The translations under genes and the position numbers were made by a program. The notes under the pieces were generated by a model. That model saw nothing but the letters and a program-made list of their open reading frames with translations, was not told where the DNA came from and did no database searches. 64,000 nt of DNA from Pleomorphomonas sp. T1.2MG-36 (GTDB taxonomy: Bacteria; Pseudomonadota; Alphaproteobacteria; Rhizobiales; Pleomorphomonadaceae): contig NZ_CATNLY010000045.1 in assembly GCF_950100655.1 (NCBI RefSeq), positions 307,489 to 371,488 on the forward strand. The letters are read 5' to 3'. This document shows, in pieces, positions 7,699 to 16,556 of this stretch. Positions within the stretch are counted from its first letter, which is position 1; the number at the start of each line of letters is the position of its first letter.

Positions 7699-10600
7699 TC
7701 AATCGCCGATTTCGCTTTTGTGATCGATTGGCTCGCCGCCGGCATCCAAGTCCTCGAGATAGGCGGCGAGCGTCGCGTCCAATGTGTCCTCCGCCACCTC
7801 GTCGAACCGCGCCGTGACCGTCCAGAGAATGGCGGCCCGAACCGGCCGGTCGGGCCAGAGGCGCCCGAGCACGGCACGATAGAGAGCAAGCTGCAGGACG
7901 TATCTCTGCGGAACCGTGCGCGGCGGATGCGCCGCCGTCTTGTAGTCGACGATGGTCACGGCTCCCGGTTCGACCAGAAGGCGGTCGACATTGCCGCCGA
8001 TGGAAATCGACTTCCCGCCGGCGGTCGTCACGCTTCCGACGATCGCCGCCTCGGCTCGGGCGGCCGGAGAGAACAGCAGCATGAGGTCCGGCCGGGCCAT
8101 CAGGGCCACGATGCTCTCGACCAGCGTGGTCCGTTCCCCGTCCGAAAGGTCCGGCAGGAGACGGGCGAGATAACTGTCGGCGGCGGCGGTGCGGGCGGTA
8201 GGCTCGATGTCGGGCAGAAGCTCGAACAGGCGGTGCAGCAAGATGCCACGGGCCGCAGCCGCCGGATCGAAGGTCGTTCCCGGCCCGCCGCTCCGGCTCG
8301 TCGGCGCAGCGCGCGATGGCGCAACCCTTGTCGGTTCAGGAGCGGCGTCGGCGACCTTGCGGGCCAGCCATCCGGGTAGCGGCTCGGGCTCGCCGATACC
8401 CGCTTTGGCTGGCTTCGGCGGGGCGGGCGGATCTTCGTCAGGTGCATGCCATCGCCAGGCGACAACGGTGCCTTCGGCATCCTTCACCACCTCGGCATCG
8501 GTTCCGAGCGCCGCTTCGACCAGCCCGTGCCAGCGGCGATCGGCTCCCTCTTCGGCGCCTTTCAGCCCGGCGACGATCAGCCGGTCCCGGGCGCGCGTCA
8601 GCCCGACATAGAGCAGGCGCTTGTATTCCTCCTCCTGCGCGGTGATGAAGGCCGAAGCTGCCGCTTCCACCGGCGCCGGACGGAAGGCTCCTCCCTGGCG
8701 CCAGACGATCGGCGGGTTGGGACCGTCGCCCACCGCCAGCACGTCGGGCAGGTTCTTCTCGCTGGCCGGTTTGTCGCCGGGGTCGATCAGGAACACGATG
8801 GGCGCTTCCAGGCCCTTCGAGCCGTGCACCGTCATGACGCGAACCTCGTCGCGTTCGGCGTCGAGTTCGCGGCGGATCAGTTCGCCCCCTTTGGCGAGCC
8901 GGTCGACGAAGCCGTTGAGCCCGGCCGTCTCCTCACCTTCGTAGACCAGCGCCAGCGTCAGTAGCTCGTCGATCACTTCGTCGGCTTCGCGGCCGAAGCG
9001 GGCGCGATAGGTCGCACGCCCGCCATCGGGACCGACGAGTCGCGACAGGAAGGCGAAGGGCTCGCCCCGGTCGGCCCGGTTCATCCAGAGCGCGACGGTG
9101 GCTCGCAACCGTTCGGCGTCGGCGTCCCCCTCGGCCGCCTGTCGCCGGACGGCGTCCCAGAGACGTCCGGATCGGCCGTGGGCAAGGCGGAACAGCGCCT
9201 CCTCCGAAAGCCCGACGAGTGGCGACTTGGCGACGGTGGCGAGCGTCAGGTCGTCTTCGGGCAGGAGTGCGACGCGGGCTGCGGCCAGCAGGTCCTGCGT
9301 GACGATGTGGCCGACCACGTCGAGCCGGTCGGCACCGGCCACCGCCACGCCGCGCTGCTTCAAGGCCCGGTTGACCGCCTCGACGAAAGCGCCGCGCTTG
9401 CGGACGAGCACCAGGATGTCGCCGGGCCGGATCGGAGCACCAGTGGCGGGGAGGCGGGTGCCCGAGCGCAGCCAGCCGGCGATCTCATCGGCAATGCGGC
9501 CGGCAAGACGCACGGCGGGACTGGCCGTGGCCGTGGCGTCGACAGGATCTTCCCAGTTGCCGGGCGGTGGCGCCGGCAGCTTCTCGACGGACGGCCACAG
9601 CTCGACGAGACCGGGCTCGCGGCCGCGCACCGTCTCGTGAACGGTCGGGCCGGGGTCGGTGGAAAGGCCGGCATGCGCTTCGGGATTGCGGAACACCGCA
9701 TCGACGGCCCCTACCACGGCGGCCGTCGAGCGGAAGGACAGGGTAAGGCGGAGATCGTGAACCGGCAGTCCGGCTGCGGCAAGGCGCCGCCCCAGCGTCT
9801 TGCGCGTCTGGCCGAACAGATGCGGTGCCGCCCCCTGAAAGGAATAGATCGACTGCTTTTCGTCGCCGACCGCGAAGACGGTTCGCCGCCGGTTCGGTCG
9901 CGCTCCTTCGCCGGCTGAGAATTCGCCGGTGAGCGCCTCGACGATCTGCCATTGGCGCGGCGAGGTGTCCTGCGCCTCATCGACGAGCACGTGGTCGAGA
10001 CCCTCGTCGAGCTTGTACTGCACCCACTCGGTAGCGTCCGAATTCGAGAGGAGGGTGGCGGCCCGATCGATCAGGTCGTCGAAGTCGAGGAGACCGAGCC
10101 GCGCCTTCTTGGCTTCGATGAGGCCGATCATCCGGTCGGCAAGGCGAAGGAGGGCGGCGCTGCGCGTCCCCCAAAGCGTCGCCGACAGGGCGCGTTCAAG
10201 GCCGACAAGCCGCTGCGCTTCCTGTTCGAAACGCTCGCTCGCCTCCGGCAGCGCATCGAGGACATCCTTGGTGAAGGGGCGTTTGCGCGGCTCGCTCTTG
10301 GCCGTCAGGAACAGGTTGCGCCAGAGCGGCCTACGCGCCTCGGCGTCGCTAGCGGCCAGGGCGGCGCGGAAGCCCTCGGCGAGCGTCGTCATCGACTTGG
10401 CCTTCGAGGCGTCCAGGGCATCGATGAGCCGGCTCAGGAACGATCCAGAGAAGTCCGGCGGGGCTGCCATATCCCCGACAAGGCTCTCCCGGCTGGCGCC
10501 GGCCGGCGCGCCGAGGTCCTCTGGCAAAGCGGCCAGCGTCTCGTTTATCGATGGCTTGCCGCCGAAGAAGGCGGCCAGCTCGTCGCGAGCGGCCACTACG

Positions 10601-11190
10601 GCGGAAAGCGCCCGGTCGAGCGCTTCGTCGCCAGCGATGGCCACCAGCTCGGAAAGCGCCCGCCCTTCCGGACTGTCGGGATGAGCGGCGCAGGCGGACA
10701 GAAGCTCGGCCCGCGCTTCGGCGTAGAGGTCGGCGGCGCGTGCGTCGTCGAGGACGCGGAAGCGGCCGTCGAGCCCGGCTTCCAGCGGGAAACGCTGCAA
10801 CAGGGCTTCGGCAAACGCGTGGATGGTCTGGATCTTCAGGCCACCCGGCGTTTCGATGGCGCGGGCGAACAGCCGTCGCGCCGGCGCCAGACGCTCCGGC
10901 TGCACCGGCTTTCCCTCAAGCTCGGACAGAACGGCGATCAGGTCGTCGTCGCTGAGCCCCGCCCAGCGGCCGAGCTCGTCGAAGATGCGCCCCGACATCT
11001 CGGCCGCCGCCGCCTTGGTGAAGGTGAGACAGAGGATGCGGCCGGGGTCGACGCCATCGAGCAACAGGCGGATCACCCGCCGTGTCAGCACCCAGGTTTT
11101 GCCCGAGCCGGCATTGGCCGACACGAAGGCGGAGGCTTCGGGGTCGGTGGCGAGAAGCTGCGTCCGACGGGTCGCGACCGGGATTTTCAT
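7699..11190 (-). CDS. addA: Double-strand break repair helicase AddA
   Basis: UvrD/Rep-type ATP-dependent helicase-nuclease subunit of AddAB, the RecBCD counterpart that resects double-strand breaks for RecA loading. 1163 aa. Walker A ANAGSGKT (25-32), helicase motif II in DEAQDTSPRQWQ, VGDEKQSIYSFQGA, the later superfamily-1 motifs VMTVHGSKGLE and LLYVGLTRARD, and the C-terminal RecB-family nuclease motif VDYKTA (Asp1082, Lys1084). The ATG at 11190 overlaps the addB stop (ATGA), which fixes the start and indicates translational coupling. The antisense strand carries long spurious open frames caused by high GC. Confidence 0.95.
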   Translation of the reverse strand: MKIPVATRRTQLLATDPEASAFVSANAGSGKTWVLTRRVIRLLLDGVDPGRILCLTFTKAAAAEMSGRIFDELGRWAGLSDDDLIAVLSELEGKPVQPERLAPARRLFARAIETPGGLKIQTIHAFAEALLQRFPLEAGLDGRFRVLDDARAADLYAEARAELLSACAAHPDSPEGRALSELVAIAGDEALDRALSAVVAARDELAAFFGGKPSINETLAALPEDLGAPAGASRESLVGDMAAPPDFSGSFLSRLIDALDASKAKSMTTLAEGFRAALAASDAEARRPLWRNLFLTAKSEPRKRPFTKDVLDALPEASERFEQEAQRLVGLERALSATLWGTRSAALLRLADRMIGLIEAKKARLGLLDFDDLIDRAATLLSNSDATEWVQYKLDEGLDHVLVDEAQDTSPRQWQIVEALTGEFSAGEGARPNRRRTVFAVGDEKQSIYSFQGAAPHLFGQTRKTLGRRLAAAGLPVHDLRLTLSFRSTAAVVGAVDAVFRNPEAHAGLSTDPGPTVHETVRGREPGLVELWPSVEKLPAPPPGNWEDPVDATATASPAVRLAGRIADEIAGWLRSGTRLPATGAPIRPGDILVLVRKRGAFVEAVNRALKQRGVAVAGADRLDVVGHIVTQDLLAAARVALLPEDDLTLATVAKSPLVGLSEEALFRLAHGRSGRLWDAVRRQAAEGDADAERLRATVALWMNRADRGEPFAFLSRLVGPDGGRATYRARFGREADEVIDELLTLALVYEGEETAGLNGFVDRLAKGGELIRRELDAERDEVRVMTVHGSKGLEAPIVFLIDPGDKPASEKNLPDVLAVGDGPNPPIVWRQGGAFRPAPVEAAASAFITAQEEEYKRLLYVGLTRARDRLIVAGLKGAEEGADRRWHGLVEAALGTDAEVVKDAEGTVVAWRWHAPDEDPPAPPKPAKAGIGEPEPLPGWLARKVADAAPEPTRVAPSRAAPTSRSGGPGTTFDPAAAARGILLHRLFELLPDIEPTARTAAADSYLARLLPDLSDGERTTLVESIVALMARPDLMLLFSPAARAEAAIVGSVTTAGGKSISIGGNVDRLLVEPGAVTIVDYKTAAHPPRTVPQRYVLQLALYRAVLGRLWPDRPVRAAILWTVTARFDEVAEDTLDATLAAYLEDLDAGGEPIDHKSEIGD

Positions 11191-14100
11191 TCCTCGCCTC
11201 CGTCGTCCTCGATGCTCCACTCGCTGACCCGGGCGAGATGGTCGTAGTCGCCGCGGTCGGTCTTGCGGAAGGGCCGTGCGCGCGACAGGTAGCCGCGCTT
11301 CGGGTCGGCATAGGCGCGAACGAGGCCACGCAGGCGCAGTTCCGCCTCGGCTATGGTCTCCTCCAGCGTCACAGGATCGCCGCCGCGCGGCGCGTGACCG
11401 GTATAGCTCTCGATCTCGTCGCGGCCTTCGAGGCCGCGCAACACCACGTGCACCAGTTCGGCCGACTCGCGCGGGCTCGCCAGGCGTGCAAAGCCGCCGT
11501 GGCGGGCGATGACCGCTTCAAGCGGCAACTGCGGCGTAAGCTGGGCGGCGATCTGCGCCGCCGTGGGCGCCCGGCCCGTCTTGAAGTCGATGATGGTGAC
11601 GCGGCCATCGGCTTCGATGTCGACCCGGTCGGCTCGGCCGGTCAGGGCGAAGTCGTCGCTTACCTTCAGACTGCCTTCGATTTCCGGGTGACGCGCCAGC
11701 GGCGCGCGCCTTGCTTCGAACTCCAGCACGATGAAACGGGCCAGCGCCTGAAAGCGCGGCCACCAGAGCGCGTGGACTTCCGGGTGGGCGGCGAGCGCCT
11801 CGGAAAAACGCCCCCGACCGAGCTCGATCAGCGCCGCGACGGCTGTCTCGTCCCAGGGAGCGGTCCAGGTCGCCGCAAAGTCGGCGAGAATGTCGTGGAT
11901 GAGCGTCCCGCGAGTGCCGAAGTCGGGCGTCTCGCCGAAGCTGTCGAGCGGCCTGAGCTTCAGGACGCGCTTGGCATAGATGGCGTAGGGGTCGCGGATC
12001 AGCGTTTCGATGTCGGTGACCGGCAGCATGCGCGGTCTCGCCGCCACAGGCGGTGCGGGATTCGGCCGCGGCGCGCGCGAGACCGCCGGCCGGTCGTCGA
12101 GCCGGCGCGCCCAGTCGAGGAAGCGGCCGCCGCGCGCTTCCATGGCCTCAGTTCGTGCCGGACCGATCAGGCTGGTCAGGCGCTGGAGGAAGCGGGTTGG
12201 CACGGTGGGCGCACCGCCACGCCGGGCCGATCGGATCAGGACCGTATCCGGTGCGCCGAGTGCCGAGGAAAAATCGTGCGCGGACAGGCCGATGCGGACC
12301 TCGGGCGGGCTGAGTCCGAGACCGGCGCGCATCGGCCGCGACAGCCAGGCGCCGGTGTCGGTGACCGGCGGGAAGACGCCTTCGTCGAGTCCGACCAGCA
12401 CGAGGCGATCGGTGGGCAGAAGGCGCGCCTCGATCGGGCCGGTTGCCATGACGCGAGCATTCCGGCTCGGCGTCAGTACCAGAACGTTGCCGATCAGCGC
12501 CCGCAGGACGGGCGCGAAATCGGTACCGGTGAGCGCCAGTCCGGCGTCTGGGGCGCGGAGGTGCTCATCGAGGATCGACAGAAGCTGCCGTTCCGCCCGG
12601 GTCGGCTCGTCATTGTCGTCCTCGGCGCGGCGGGTGACCTGACCCAGCGTCTCGCGCAGGGCGCCGAGAAACTCGGCCAGCGTCGGCGCCGGCATGGCCG
12701 CTGCCGCGACGAGCGGCGCCAAGGCATCGCCAAAGGCGGCGGCGAGGGCGACCGCATCGGACAGGGCGGTACCGTCACGGCCCGGCTCGGCCTGCTCCAC
12801 CAACGCTCCCAACGCTTGCGAGATCGCGGGAACGCCGCCGGCAAGGCGGGGGCCGCGCAGCACCTTGCGGGCGATCAGGCGCCCGGCCGGCCGAATCCGC
12901 GCCGCGCTCCAGCCGAAGCGCGCCTCCGGGTGGCCCAGGATGGCCGCCACCTTCACCGGCGGGAAATTCTCGGCGGCGGCCTCGACGAGGAGCAGGACGA
13001 GCTGTCCGTAGGGCGTTTGCGGCAGCGGCTGGCCGGCGGTGTCCTCCACCTCGATTCCGAAGCGTTCGAGCTCGGCACCAACGCGGCGGATGATGGTGCG
13101 GTCCGGCGTGACGAGGATCGATCGCGCATCCGGATTTTCGAGGCATTGGCGGAGAGCGATGGCGGCGGCGAGCGCCTCTTCGGCCTCGTTGGCGGCAACG
13201 GCAAGGGAAACTCCGGCCAGCGCGGCATCGGTGCCCTCGGGGTCGGCGTCGAGAACGGCGGCGTGCTGCGGCCAGCTGTCGGTGACGGCGGCCGGCACCA
13301 GAGCCCGACGGACGATGTCGACGCGGGCGGCCAGTGCCGCCGCCGGCGTGCCCAGTTCGCCGACGTCTTCCCGTTCGATTCCGAGCCGTTCTACGAGCCG
13401 GTTCATGGTGTGCTCGGGGTGGGCACAATCAAGTAGGCTGGCGGCGATGGTTTCGCTCGGCGCGGCGGTGGCAAGACCCGGCATCACCACGGCCCCTTCC
13501 GCAAGGGAGAGTACCGCCGCCATCAGATCGGCGGTGCTCGGCACCGAACCGGTCGAACCGGCGATGATCACTGGACCAGGCGGCGGCCGGCGCTGCCAGC
13601 GGACAATGGTCGCCTCGACCATGGCGCGATGAAAGGCTCCGGCCCCGATCTGGCCTTGCTCGGCGATGGCGGCCGGCAGCGCCTCGGTGGCGATCCTGAG
13701 AAAGTTGAGCGACAGCTGCCACCAAGCCGCATAGTCGTCCGGAACCAGGGTGCCGAGCTTGCCCCAGTCGACGCCTTCCAGCTCGGCCTGGTCCAGCAGG
13801 GCGAGAAGGTCGGCTGAGAGATTGAGCGCTTCCGCTGGTGACCCCGGCACGGCGACCGGCTGGCCGGATGGTGTCAGCAACTGATCGCTCGCCACGCGCT
13901 CGCGCCAGCGGGCAACGAGGCGTGCCAGCATCAGGCGTCGTTCGGCGGCGGCGATCACCGGCGGCAGATCGAGCGCCTCGGGTGCCAGAAGATCGTCCTC
14001 GGCCTCCAGCACGTCGGATATGGAAAGGATCCGGGGCAGCATTGCCGACCCAGCACCGAAGGCGTCGCGGAACGCCTGTCTCAGCGCTGCGCCAGCCCGT

Positions 14101-14249
14101 CGGGTCGGCAGGTAGATGCTGACGTCGGCAAGGTCGAGAGGGTTGCGCCGATAGTCGCGGCCGGCAAACAGGCGGCCGTCGAGAAGCGCTTCGGCCAGCG
14201 TGGCGAGGAAGGGCGCACCGGGGTGAATGGTGAAGACGCGCCCGGTCAT
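11187..14249 (-). CDS. addB: Double-strand break repair protein AddB
   Basis: Partner of AddA, 1020 aa. AddB proteins have an inactivated helicase-like core and a C-terminal RecB-type nuclease domain; here the nuclease motif is TIIDFKTGRAP (Asp888, Lys890). The N-terminus begins MTGRVFTIHPGAPFLATLAEALLDG, typical of alphaproteobacterial AddB. It starts 3 bp after the stop of the MurU-like gene and overlaps addA, so it is part of the leftward operon. I did not see an obvious four-cysteine Fe-S staple of the Bacillus type. Confidence 0.93.
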   Translation of the reverse strand: MTGRVFTIHPGAPFLATLAEALLDGRLFAGRDYRRNPLDLADVSIYLPTRRAGAALRQAFRDAFGAGSAMLPRILSISDVLEAEDDLLAPEALDLPPVIAAAERRLMLARLVARWRERVASDQLLTPSGQPVAVPGSPAEALNLSADLLALLDQAELEGVDWGKLGTLVPDDYAAWWQLSLNFLRIATEALPAAIAEQGQIGAGAFHRAMVEATIVRWQRRPPPGPVIIAGSTGSVPSTADLMAAVLSLAEGAVVMPGLATAAPSETIAASLLDCAHPEHTMNRLVERLGIEREDVGELGTPAAALAARVDIVRRALVPAAVTDSWPQHAAVLDADPEGTDAALAGVSLAVAANEAEEALAAAIALRQCLENPDARSILVTPDRTIIRRVGAELERFGIEVEDTAGQPLPQTPYGQLVLLLVEAAAENFPPVKVAAILGHPEARFGWSAARIRPAGRLIARKVLRGPRLAGGVPAISQALGALVEQAEPGRDGTALSDAVALAAAFGDALAPLVAAAAMPAPTLAEFLGALRETLGQVTRRAEDDNDEPTRAERQLLSILDEHLRAPDAGLALTGTDFAPVLRALIGNVLVLTPSRNARVMATGPIEARLLPTDRLVLVGLDEGVFPPVTDTGAWLSRPMRAGLGLSPPEVRIGLSAHDFSSALGAPDTVLIRSARRGGAPTVPTRFLQRLTSLIGPARTEAMEARGGRFLDWARRLDDRPAVSRAPRPNPAPPVAARPRMLPVTDIETLIRDPYAIYAKRVLKLRPLDSFGETPDFGTRGTLIHDILADFAATWTAPWDETAVAALIELGRGRFSEALAAHPEVHALWWPRFQALARFIVLEFEARRAPLARHPEIEGSLKVSDDFALTGRADRVDIEADGRVTIIDFKTGRAPTAAQIAAQLTPQLPLEAVIARHGGFARLASPRESAELVHVVLRGLEGRDEIESYTGHAPRGGDPVTLEETIAEAELRLRGLVRAYADPKRGYLSRARPFRKTDRGDYDHLARVSEWSIEDDGGEE

Positions 14250-14252
14250 TGC

Positions 14253-14996
14253 CTACTCCGCCGATGTCAGAATGGTCCGCTCCGCCTGTCTGATCGCTTC
14301 GGGCGTGCCGACGTGCAGCCAGGTACCTTCCAGCCGAAGGCCATGCAGGCGTCCCTTGCCGATCAGGTCGTCGAAAACGCGGTTGAGCGAGAAGGGCGCC
14401 AGCGGACGATCGGCGAATATCTCGGGCTTGAGAATGGCCGCGCCGGCATAGACGAAGGGGGCGACCGTGCGTTCGCGTCGGCGTGTCAGGCGTCCATCAC
14501 CGGCCATGTCGAAATCGCCGACGCCGGAATAGCCGACCGACCCGACGATGGGGGCGAGCAGCAGCAGGCCGTCCATGCGGTCGCCGTCCCAGGCGCGCGC
14601 CAGGGCGGGCAGGTTGGCGGATACGCCTTCGATCCAGATGGAGTCGGAGTTGAGATGATAGAATGGCTCGCTGGCGAGGTGCGGCAGGGCCTTCACGACG
14701 CCGCCGCCGGTATCGAGCAGCAGGCCGCGTTCGTCCGAGACGGTGACGGACAGGTCGCGCCGCTTGCCGACGTGCACTTCGACGAGATCGGCGAGGTAAT
14801 GGACGTTGACCACCGCCGTCTCGACGCCCGCCTCGGTCAGGCGGTCGAAGACCCGGTCTATCAAGCTGCGGCCGAGCACTTCCACCAGCGGCTTCGGCGT
14901 GGTCGCCGTGATCGGACGCATGCGCTTGCCGCGACCGGCGGCGAGCACCATGGCCCGGCGAGGGCGGAAGGCGGAGGGGAAAGCAGCATCGGTCAT
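14253..14996 (-). CDS. murU: Nucleotidyltransferase, MurNAc-1-phosphate uridylyltransferase type
   Basis: 247-aa sugar-nucleotide pyrophosphorylase. The signature AMVLAAGRGKRMRPIT with TPKPLVEV lies at the N-terminus, followed by a short Rossmann-like catalytic domain. The family makes NDP-sugars from sugar 1-phosphates. Here it directly follows a TsaE-AmgK fusion; AmgK is the anomeric MurNAc/GlcNAc kinase and MurU its partner in peptidoglycan recycling, so MurNAc-1-P is the likely substrate. Without context it might be called a mannose-1-phosphate guanylyltransferase-like protein. Start ATG at 14996 chosen because the family motif begins within 20 residues. Confidence 0.8.
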   Translation of the reverse strand: MTDAAFPSAFRPRRAMVLAAGRGKRMRPITATTPKPLVEVLGRSLIDRVFDRLTEAGVETAVVNVHYLADLVEVHVGKRRDLSVTVSDERGLLLDTGGGVVKALPHLASEPFYHLNSDSIWIEGVSANLPALARAWDGDRMDGLLLLAPIVGSVGYSGVGDFDMAGDGRLTRRRERTVAPFVYAGAAILKPEIFADRPLAPFSLNRVFDDLIGKGRLHGLRLEGTWLHVGTPEAIRQAERTILTSAE

Positions 14997-15036
14997 CTTG
15001 GAAAGGTCGGGCTCTCTGCGATTGGAAAGATCGGGC

Positions 15037-16545
15037 TCACGGCCGTGCAGCGAGTCCGAGCCGTTCATACCAGAGCTTGACGTCGGCGAGAACCTTGTCG
15101 TCCAGCGCTTTTTCGAGATTGCGGCGCACGCGTGGCAAGAAGCGAAGGTGATGGGTACGGCCTGTGCGCGCGGCATATTCGACGAAGCGGCCGAGGATCT
15201 TGGCGTTTCGCTGCGCACCGAGGATCGACGCGCGCTCCAGGAAGTCGGCCGCATCGAAGCCGGCATCGTGGACCCGGCGGCGTTCGACATAGGCGGCGGT
15301 CATCGCCACCGCGAGGTCATCGGGAATGTCGACGCGGGCGTCGGTGACGAGAGCCCCGAAATCGTAGGCCGGCGAGCCGAGGAGGCCGTCCTGGAAGTCG
15401 ATCAATCCGATGGGATCGCCGGAAGCCTGCCAGAGGATGTTGGGCGAATGGTAGTCGCGCAGCACCAGCCGCCCCTGATCCTCGTCGAAACGGGCAAGAA
15501 GCCCGTCCCAAAGATCGTTCCACTCGGCGAGGGCATCGGCGCCAAGCGGCGCGCCGGTCAAATGCGGCACGTACCAGAGGGCAAAGAGTCCCACCTCGGT
15601 TGCCAGGGCCCGCCGATCGTAGCGCGGCATTGGCCAGCGGTTTCCGGCGTCGTCGACGGCGACCTCCGGCCAGGTGATGGCCGCGAGGTCGGCAAGCCGC
15701 CGGGCGGCGACGAGGTAGCGCTCCGTTATTGGCACGCCATCGCGCACGATGCCGTCCGAGCCGAGATCCTCGACCAGCATCAGCCGCCGCTCGGCGTCGC
15801 GGTCGAGAACGCGCGGGCTGCGAAAGCCATGACGGCGCAACGTGTCGGCGATGGCCGAGAAGGCCGAGAGGCTGTCGGCGAGGTGGACGATCTCCTCGTA
15901 GCGGTCGTCGTCGGCCCGCTTCAGGAAGGCGCGCCAGGCTGGCCAGCGCATCACCACCGCCGCGTCGCTGCCGATCGTCGCCCGTTCGAAGCTGCGTGTC
16001 GAGGCGTCGCCATGCAGATGCCGCCGCTCGGCGCCCGCGAAACCGGCCCGGTCGAGAAGACCGCGAACGGCGAACGTCTCCTCAAGCCGCTCCGCCCAGC
16101 CGCCGCTGTGCGCTTCCAGCGAGAAGCGGCGACCATTGAACCCGTCTCCCTCGGATATGACGATGTCGAGCCGTTCGCCCGGCAACTCTTCGCCTGCCCG
16201 CTCGGGCCACTCGATCAGCGATAGGCCCTCGCCGACGGCCTCGGAGAAGCCGATTTCGATGAGCTCGTCGGGATCGGCGAGACGGTAGAGATCGAAGTGA
16301 TGGACGGGAAAGCGGGCGGTCTCGTAGCTCTGCAGCAGCGTGAAGGTCGGGCTGGGCACTTCGAGGTCGGGATTGCCGGCAAGGCGCCGGACGACGGCAC
16401 GCGCCAGGGCGCTTTTTCCCATGCCGAGATCGCCGTGAAGGGCGATGACGTCGCCCGGCCGGGCGATGGCGGCGATGTCGTCGGCAAGGCGAAGCGTGCC
16501 GGCTTCGTCGGTGACGCTCACGGTTCGGCGAAGCTGCGGGCTCAT
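15037..16545 (-). CDS. tsaE: TsaE-AmgK fusion: t6A ATPase subunit plus sugar (MurNAc) kinase
   Basis: 502-aa two-domain protein. Residues 1 to about 155 are TsaE, the ATPase for N6-threonylcarbamoyl-adenosine in tRNA, with P-loop GDLGMGKSAL and the TsaE segment HFDLYRL. From about 170 on there is an aminoglycoside-phosphotransferase fold like AmgK, with catalytic loop LRDYHSPNIL and metal-binding IDFQDG. The fused form is known in Rhizobiales. It lies 11 bp after divL and 40 bp before the murU-like gene. A GTG at 16560 could extend it by five residues. Confidence 0.9.
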   Translation of the reverse strand: MSPQLRRTVSVTDEAGTLRLADDIAAIARPGDVIALHGDLGMGKSALARAVVRRLAGNPDLEVPSPTFTLLQSYETARFPVHHFDLYRLADPDELIEIGFSEAVGEGLSLIEWPERAGEELPGERLDIVISEGDGFNGRRFSLEAHSGGWAERLEETFAVRGLLDRAGFAGAERRHLHGDASTRSFERATIGSDAAVVMRWPAWRAFLKRADDDRYEEIVHLADSLSAFSAIADTLRRHGFRSPRVLDRDAERRLMLVEDLGSDGIVRDGVPITERYLVAARRLADLAAITWPEVAVDDAGNRWPMPRYDRRALATEVGLFALWYVPHLTGAPLGADALAEWNDLWDGLLARFDEDQGRLVLRDYHSPNILWQASGDPIGLIDFQDGLLGSPAYDFGALVTDARVDIPDDLAVAMTAAYVERRRVHDAGFDAADFLERASILGAQRNAKILGRFVEYAARTGRTHHLRFLPRVRRNLEKALDDKVLADVKLWYERLGLAARP

Positions 16546-16556
16546 CGCGGCGGCGC

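Noticed and set aside
11082..13436. 784-codon frame antisense to addB/addA
   Set aside because: Shadow of third-position GC; it crosses the boundary of two well-supported genes.
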